From Owenia fusiformis (taxonomy: Eukaryota > Annelida > Polychaeta > Sabellida > Oweniidae): a stretch of DNA of 64,000 nucleotides. The notes below the pieces were generated by a model that saw only the letters and a program-made list of their open reading frames with translations, ran no database searches and was not told the origin of the DNA. Of the stretch, positions 62,701 to 64,000 are shown in pieces (position 1 is the stretch's first letter; every line of letters begins with the position of its first letter). Both the position numbers and the translations under genes were made by a program. The stretch is taken from contig CAIIXF020000005.1 of the NCBI GenBank assembly GCA_903813345.2, forward strand, positions 9,305,375-9,369,374, in the 5' to 3' direction.

Positions 62701-63244
62701 ATAATGCTTTCTCTTCTTTCATGGTAAGTTCAATTTTTTACCTATATGTTTAAAGCTCCATTCAGAATAAATCAACAACAAAGCGAGTTATTTCTTTACA
62801 TGTGCTAGAAATATTTAACCTCATTCGAATAAAACCGATGACATATGATATCTAACTGTGGCTCTAAGCAAATTCCCTTACAGTGAACATACATGTACAA
62901 TATATACACTTTGCTATCAGACCTCATTTATAATATGGGCCTGTTTTTATGACTAGATGGGGAAAATATGACAATAGAATATGGGATATAATTGCTTACC
63001 TCCATTGTAAAGTAAATAAACAAGGCCCATATAATGGAATCCATACTCACACCATCTCTGCATTGCAAAGAATGGAGTGAACTGATAGGAGGATGAGATA
63101 TCTCACAATGCACGTAATGCCATTTTATAGGTGTGGTCATCAGTTGCCTGAGAATAGAGTCAGGTTGAAGGAACTATTGGGTGTCCTTGCATCAAGAACC
63201 AAAACATTTAGTCAGTCGCAACTTCCTATATTAGACCTGTACAG
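23026..63244 (+). CDS. FANCD2: FANCD2, Fanconi anemia group D2 protein (3'-truncated by window edge), 30 exons seen
   Basis: Thirty GT/AG exons join in phase into 1086 codons plus 2 bases, about three quarters of the ~1450-residue vertebrate protein. FANCD2 pairs with FANCI as a nuclear clamp on DNA. It is monoubiquitinated by the FA core complex (FANCL with UBE2T) in interstrand crosslink repair. Conserved blocks seen include [128 protein letters not shown] and NDGVLDGPG. The start codon at 23026 opens a short basic N-terminus (MVKARSKRR). The ubiquitinated lysine is K500. Introns 6 (27229-34265) and 14 (38793-53361) contain other genes on the minus strand. Transcript support was not available. 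Confidence 0.97.
23098..24066 (-). mobile_element. Mariner/Tc1-like DNA transposon remnant with long TIRs
   Basis: 969 bp between TA dinucleotides (23096-23097 and 24067-24068). The ends are CARTGTGTYTCAAAAAAATG and its complement. The inverted repeats extend about 230 bp inward (23098 to about 23330 against about 23850 to 24066), with shared 'gataccaaaagac' and 'cttgcgccaacttct'-type text. It lies in FANCD2 intron 1. Confidence 0.75.
23390..23800 (-). pseudogene. Degenerate transposase fragment
   Basis: On the minus strand the frame reads ...[19 protein letters not shown] then MDWP. It continues after stops and shifts with TLDFLKG and ALENMLRG. This order resembles the C-terminal half of mariner/IS630-type transposases (RLxELFG..., WPPRSPDLTPLDFFLWG, then a C-terminal ALENxxRR). 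The catalytic region is degraded and the open piece (23616-23798) ends at a stop. The family assignment is by eye. Confidence 0.5.
24870..25065. repeat. Dispersed 'gtagccagg' element
   Basis: Bounded by AGGCCCATAGCCAGG and the inverted CCTGGCTACAGGCCT, with poly-C tracts and 'aatcatgcag..tttgaa'-type internal text. Related copies lie at about 416-590, 28733-28895, 36875-37020, 43235-43485 and 46548-46600. It is a MITE-like family without coding capacity. Confidence 0.55.
25470..25735. repeat. Large foldback (inverted repeat) element in FANCD2 intron 3
   Basis: An imperfect palindrome centred near 25604. TGGTAGAACTCTTCAAA at 25481 pairs with TTTGAAGAGTTCTACCA ending 25727. ATTTCACGAGATG.AGGCAGA at 25570 pairs with TCTGCCTGCATCTCGTGAAAT ahead of 25640. 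Both strands therefore give similar peptides (HDFTRCRQ), which explains the open frames on both strands. It is not a gene. Confidence 0.8.
26240..26805. repeat. ~40-bp minisatellite in FANCD2 intron 4
   Basis: About 13 units of CACTTTTTAGAGGTACCAAA plus GGTGTTCCACTTAAGAGGAG, with small indels. The array ends about 36 bases before the exon 5 acceptor at 26841. The unit wording matches the interior of the ACAGTAAAACCTGT MITE family (for example 56480-56530). Confidence 0.9.
27740..27930. repeat. Dispersed 'gtggtgacat' intronic element
   Basis: It starts TGTCACCGCCAGAAGTGGTG and ends GGTGACATTTTGTCATG...GCCTTGT, with 'ttttatggacagtgttc' inside. Related copies occur at about 37347-37460, 53562-54180 (with an expanded interior of 'caaggtcaaaa' repeats), 54606-54729, 58060-58235 and 63271-63386. 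All lie in FANCD2 introns. No coding capacity. Confidence 0.7.
28443..28700. repeat. Dispersed element beginning TTTGGCTCACACAGTSAGCC
   Basis: Text 'cctatggaatcgaccaggcgt' is followed by CCGT/CCAT-rich simple repeats. A second copy starts at about 63752 near the right edge. It lies in FANCD2 intron 6. Confidence 0.65.
29039..30046 (-). CDS. PDZ-domain protein with beta-trefoil-like C-terminal half, nested in FANCD2 intron 6
   Basis: 335 codons starting [13 protein letters not shown]. The frame is open 11 codons further upstream (ATG at 30079), but that stretch is a splice acceptor (TATGTTTGTTTCAG ending at about 30071), so the start is placed at 30046 and a 5' non-coding exon is expected. 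A minus-strand donor (GTAAGTAG, exon edge 31001) is a candidate for it. Residues about 37-107 form a PDZ domain ([43 protein letters not shown]). Residues about 155-335 show repeating strand patterns typical of IL-1/FGF-type beta-trefoils ([53 protein letters not shown]). No signal peptide. The trefoil call is inference from pattern; the PDZ call is firmer. Role unknown; signalling or scaffold function is possible. Confidence 0.75.
   Translation of the reverse strand: MTTRSGNIFLYHPVQHSTNDLTSTDGTMPSSNKRRLNIQAELLTKKEGKMYIHEIAKIEDGAFANKMKLQEGDALCEFMGVPLKFFSHENLMNTLKNFNQTQLDILVYRKTINREDPVFEINEKYIQLKITIQATASGDVEVEKVEEVNRTNQMIITFDYIDGIEFNGPIQIELKHIKTGKFMKIDGDNVWLAPNRKKDEASFQFMCLTFSGMDEPDGEVMRIMMLYQKEIFLRLQENYKEIPTPSVTLIESKPPPKDAHRVDEDPRLFIVKSIEGDAGRVRLASFMNKDLYLSCDPNCIEQDQSKVCFRRLSNTMEDEFTVFQLFDLDIRNEIN
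31239..31650. repeat. Inverted-repeat element in FANCD2 intron 6
   Basis: GGGGAGGCATCAAAAGTTCG at about 31239 and its inverted counterpart CGAACTTCTGATGCCTCCCC ending near 31648 bound a non-coding ~410-bp element with poly-G tracts. No open frame of note lies between. Confidence 0.65.
34826..35020. mobile_element. MITE-like element, ACAGTAAAACCTGT family
   Basis: TACAGTAAAACCTGTCTAATC at the left end and ...GGATATACAGGTTTCACTGTA at the right end are inverted repeats. It lies in FANCD2 intron 7, ending just before the exon 8 acceptor (35043). The minus-strand open frames across it continue through non-coding flanks and are not genes. Confidence 0.7.
38661..38792 (+). CDS. FANCD2: FANCD2 exon 14, ends on the ubiquitin-acceptor lysine codon
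   Basis: 44 codons ending in PFAIFVK, with AAG at 38790-38792 followed by donor GTAAGA. Vertebrate FANCD2 has its monoubiquitinated lysine (human K561) in the same context, ...FVK then GILDYLDN, so this is residue 500 here. The next exon (53362) starts with the matching GVLDYLDN. A 14.6-kb intron therefore separates the modified lysine from its C-terminal neighbours. Confidence 0.94.
38830..39660. repeat. Repeat cluster in FANCD2 intron 14 with inserted hairpin element
   Basis: The text 'aagtataagatgagaggcta' / 'tacagcaaaaccc' recurs at about 38836, 39245, 39331 and 39478. A ~325-bp element is inserted at about 38921-39245. It contains TGACGTCA (39020-39027) and a hairpin (39129-39242, arms GTTATGTCC...CATTGAATATATGCCTT and the inverse). 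Confidence 0.7.
40397..41146. repeat. 150-bp tandem repeat, 5 copies
   Basis: Units begin GGTATGGTCATTAAGATCTA at 40397, 40547, 40697, 40847 and 40997, exactly 150 bp apart and nearly identical. It lies in FANCD2 intron 14, just downstream of the 3' end of the fibrinogen-related gene. A plus-strand frame through it has no homology signals. Part of the unit (GCATGCCTGTAATC...) is echoed at 41215-41265. Confidence 0.95.
41313..42043 (-). CDS. Fibrinogen-related domain exon (exon 3)
   Basis: The acceptor TTTGCAG is followed by ACTGTGTTGAGG, and the first two bases complete an aspartate codon from exon 2. It has 243 codons plus stop. The open frame continues upstream to an ATG at 42092, but that part is intron: it runs into the pyrimidine tract and breaks the DC start typical of fibrinogen domains. 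Confidence 0.88.
41313..51618 (-). CDS. Secreted PAN/EGF/fibrinogen-related protein, 3 exons, nested in FANCD2 intron 14
   Basis: Exons 51300-51618 (319 b), 50468-50563 (96 b) and 41313-42043 (731 b with stop) join in phase to 381 residues. Exon 1 has a signal peptide (about residues 1-24) and a PAN/apple-like cysteine region ([20 protein letters not shown]). Exon 2 is EGF-like ([20 protein letters not shown] then GDVC). Exon 3 is a fibrinogen-related domain: [43 protein letters not shown] (calcium-site-like) and [19 protein letters not shown]. The usual N-terminal YCDM...GGGWTVFQRR stretch is replaced by divergent sequence. Such proteins are secreted lectin-like recognition molecules, common and diversified in molluscs; an immune role is family-based inference. 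An 8.4-kb intron separates exons 2 and 3 and could hide another exon, though the phases already fit. Confidence 0.88.
42100..42960. repeat. Dispersed element with internal ~300-bp duplication
   Basis: It begins TATCCCAATGAACAAAGTTC and holds a tandem duplication. 'aacaggaatttgcattaatt' with 'aattcaaaatggctgcctaat' occurs at 42480-42625 and again at 42775-42915. Related text lies at 49735-49950 and about 63475-63570. Located in FANCD2 intron 14, upstream of the fibrinogen exon in its own orientation. Confidence 0.65.
43718..43796. repeat. ~80-bp repeat, copy 1 of 3
   Basis: CCCTGCGTGCAGAGTCTAG ... TTAAGAAGTGAAGTC ... GCAAAGGGTA. The other copies are at about 44821-44915 and 48481-48560. All three lie in the same intron and orientation. 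Confidence 0.75.
44628..44765. repeat. Hairpin element with GC-rich arms
   Basis: The left arm (GTGGTCACATTTGCTC...GGCGCCCGGCCGATGAGTAT) pairs with the right arm (ATACTCAATCGGCCGGGCGCC...GAGCAAATGTTACCA), with about 60 bp per arm and centre near 44697. The GC-rich tip stands out from AT-rich surroundings. Confidence 0.8.
45198..45870. repeat. Direct duplication of ~170 bp, 500 bp apart
   Basis: 45198-45370 and 45698-45870 share 'ataagaatctaacatttaat', 'acaaaaggattaattgc', 'ggaagtgtaccaacatcacc' and 'gagatcatctaacagtctaa'. No coding potential was found in common. Confidence 0.8.
49985..50290. repeat. Double hairpin element
   Basis: An outer short inverted pair (CTACTGAG...ATCTCCGT at 50041, inverse ending near 50112) is followed by a longer hairpin. 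In the longer one, TTTGAAGTGCAATACAGGAT (from about 50157) pairs with its inverse (to about 50272), with 43-bp arms. It lies in FANCD2 intron 14 and in the 8.4-kb intron of the nested gene. Confidence 0.75.
50468..50563 (-). CDS. EGF-like exon (exon 2)
   Basis: 96 bases between TTTTCAG and GTAAGA, phase 2+93+1. The cysteine pattern C...C.C......C matches a single compact EGF-like module. Too short for a frame-only scan, it was found by following the flanking exons. Confidence 0.82.
50740..50895. repeat. Inverted-repeat element (~35-bp ends)
   Basis: CCTGGACTCAGTGAA...AATGACCATTCC is inverted at ...GGAATGGTCATTCC...TTCATTGAGTTCAGG. Open frames on both strands mirror each other for this reason. 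Confidence 0.65.
51300..51618 (-). CDS. Signal peptide and PAN/apple-like exon (exon 1)
   Basis: It starts [20 protein letters not shown]. The donor GTAAGG follows HYYI plus one base. Two cysteine pairs in the [14 protein letters not shown] segment, and a later LCQL, resemble molluscan PAN/apple modules upstream of fibrinogen domains. Confidence 0.8.
52529..53361 (+). repeat. 49/98-bp exon-junction minisatellite before FANCD2 exon 15
   Basis: From 52724 onward, GGG-starts recur every 49 bp (52724, 52773, 52822 ... 53312, 53361), with two alternating half-units A and B, so the full period is 98 bp. The A half reads acag/GGTGTGCTGGACTACC..., the first 26 coding bases of exon 15. The B half is a diverged version (GGGTGTTCTTAACTTC...). 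Degenerate units extend back to about 52529. The last A unit is the true exon start. Confidence 0.95.
53362..53519 (+). CDS. FANCD2: FANCD2 exon 15, start embedded in a 49/98-bp tandem array
   Basis: It begins [16 protein letters not shown] and ends QLSNNNTR with donor GTTTGT. The first 26 coding bases and the acceptor are the last unit of the array at 52724-53361. The choice of 53362 rather than an upstream copy rests on the phase from exon 14 and on conservation of the residues that follow. Confidence 0.93.
53362..63244 (+). CDS. FANCD2: FANCD2 exons 15-30 (codons 501-1086+)
   Basis: Exons are 53362-53519, 54414-54473, 54753-54939, 55655-55731, 56132-56272, 57139-57239, 57533-57648, 57908-58016, 58341-58455, 58768-58813, 59154-59242, 61083-61164, 61454-61570, 62133-62261, 62605-62723 and 63131-63244. 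All phases agree, and exon 30 ends two bases into an arginine codon with donor GTAAGA. Donors after exons 15 and 18 are the weak GTTTGT. Exons 23-25 encode a poorly conserved, polar linker (S/T/K-rich), as at the same place in vertebrate FANCD2. The remaining C-terminal exons and the acidic tail are beyond the window. Confidence 0.94.
56366..56540. mobile_element. MITE-like element, ACAGTAAAACCTGT family
   Basis: GTGAAACCTGTAAACTGGAAC at the left and ...GTAGACAGGTTTTACTGT at the right. The internal text 'cactttttagaggtac' and 'aaggtgttccac' matches the unit of the array at 26240-26805. It lies in FANCD2 intron 19. Confidence 0.7.
56664..57138 (+). repeat. 68-bp exon-junction minisatellite before FANCD2 exon 20
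   Basis: Units start at 56664, 56732, 56800, 56868, 56936, 57004 and 57071 (one unit lost a base), and the eighth copy is the exon start at 57139. Each holds 42 bases of exon 20 (GTTAGTGTCTCCAGCTGG...) and 26 bases of intron ending TTTGTTTGTAG. The main exon-part variation (GTG/GTC) is synonymous. Confidence 0.97.
57139..57239 (+). CDS. FANCD2: FANCD2 exon 20, start embedded in a 68-bp tandem array
   Basis: It codes for [20 protein letters not shown], with the leucine preceded by the split arginine codon, then [13 protein letters not shown]. The first 42 exon bases are present seven more times upstream, each behind TTTGTAG. Only the last copy continues into RVCEQK and reaches a donor (GTAAGG), so it is the functional exon. 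Confidence 0.94.
59833..60900. repeat. ~160-bp tandem repeat, ~7 copies, FANCD2 intron 25
   Basis: Units begin near 59833, 59997, 60159, 60319, 60479, 60643 and 60797 with GCCATTTTGGATTTTCCGTC. They contain 'aaatcttgtctgtaaagtct', 'cgttttcaggtgaaccg' and 'aaattttcagggatgattct'. They are imperfect, with about 10% differences by eye. No open frame spans the array. Confidence 0.9.
61588..61753. mobile_element. MITE-like element, ACAGTAAAACCTGT family
   Basis: TACAGTAAAACCTGTCTAATT and ...CACTTTACAGGTTTTGCTGT are inverted ends. It begins only 17 bases after the exon 27 donor of FANCD2 (61571). Internal 'tgttccact' text is shared with the other copies. Confidence 0.7.
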
Positions 63245-64000
63245 GTAAGAATAATTATTACCCAGAGTTTATGTCACCAAAACAAGTGGTGACATATTGT
63301 TATGATCTCCGACTTTTTTGTGGATGGTGTTCTGTGGTTGGTGTTTGGCATCTGTAACAAATGGCAGGTGGTGACATTTTGCATGCATGTATGCATGTGT
63401 TTTCATCATAATTATTGTCTCTCATGTTAGGGGTGTAGTATATTTAAAAAGTTTAAAAAGTGTAATTTATTATCCCAGCGAACAAAGTTAGAGGGGGATA
63501 TATTTTGTGCTGATGCCTAGAGACAAAGGAGCTTTGCTTTTACTTCTCTTATTAGTTGCTGTTTTCTAGTTTCAATAAGCAAAGTAGGAATATATGTAAT
63601 ACAATACAAGATTAAAAAATATATAGCACAGATTTTTATGCACAAAAACATTATTGGCAGAATGATTTGACAACCATGCATTTTGTATCACATTTTGACT
63701 GACTGAAGGGTGGTATTAAAGGAACTGTCTATTCTGTATGCCCCATTTTTTTGGCTCACACAGTGAGCCTATGGGATCGACCAGGCGTCAGTCCATTGGT
63801 CCGTCCATCCTTCAACATTGGCCGCACAAATTAAAACTGCTATTTTGATTGAGTCATATCCACATTCATTTTATGCATATCCACAATGCCTATTTGACCT
63901 ATCATCGCCATTTCCCAAGTTTGCCCGGTTTCCAAGAAATTGCTGATTTTGACGTCAAAAGTAGAACTTTCAAATAACTTGTAGTAGTAGTTGCTGTATA
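63245..64000. other. FANCD2 intron 30 (partial)
   Basis: No exon was seen to the window edge. It holds a 'gtggtgacat' element (63271-63386), a 'tatcccagcgaacaaag' fragment (about 63473) and the start of a TTTGGCTCACACAGTGAGCC element (about 63752). Confidence 0.6.

Overview
This is intron-rich, AT-rich animal nuclear DNA, most likely from a lophotrochozoan such as a mollusc. That assignment is an inference from three things: a PAN/EGF/fibrinogen-related secreted protein, a Ty3/gypsy-type LTR element, and many short dispersed inverted-repeat elements. It was not checked by search. All genes were read by splicing exons at GT/AG sites with phases that agree from exon to exon.

Layout. Positions 1-8137 hold the 5' part of a CNNM-family (cyclin M) metal-transport gene on the minus strand: three exons (7093-8137, 6278-6431, 5299-5456), with the rest of the gene off the left edge. 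Positions 8138-23025 are intergenic and mostly mobile DNA. They hold a 1.2-kb TIR transposon with a 5-bp target duplication (10959-12169) and a complete 7.45-kb LTR retrotransposon on the minus strand (12737-20187). The LTR element has ATAC target duplications, a primer-binding site and a purine tract. It encodes one Gag-protease ORF and no reverse transcriptase or integrase.

From 23026 to the right edge runs FANCD2 (Fanconi anemia group D2) on the plus strand. Thirty coding exons are in the window, giving 3260 coding bases (1086 codons plus 2 bases), and the 3' end is missing. The conserved monoubiquitination lysine is residue 500, the last codon of exon 14. Two minus-strand genes lie inside FANCD2 introns. 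One is an apparently single-coding-exon PDZ-domain protein with a beta-trefoil-like C-terminal half (29039-30046, intron 6). The other is a three-exon secreted protein with PAN-like, EGF-like and fibrinogen-related parts (41313-51618, intron 14).

The most unusual signal is a pair of minisatellites in FANCD2 whose units contain the 3' splice site plus the first coding bases of the exon they abut. One is a 49/98-bp array ending at exon 15, directly after the ubiquitinated lysine codon. The other is a 68-bp array ending at exon 20. Each unit repeats an acceptor-like AG and the start of the exon, so the genuine junction is the last of about 14 and of 8 copies respectively. In the first array one upstream acceptor is in frame and open, and would add 49 residues right after K500. 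The introns also carry a mariner/Tc1-like remnant, several foldback elements, four further tandem arrays and several dispersed repeat families.
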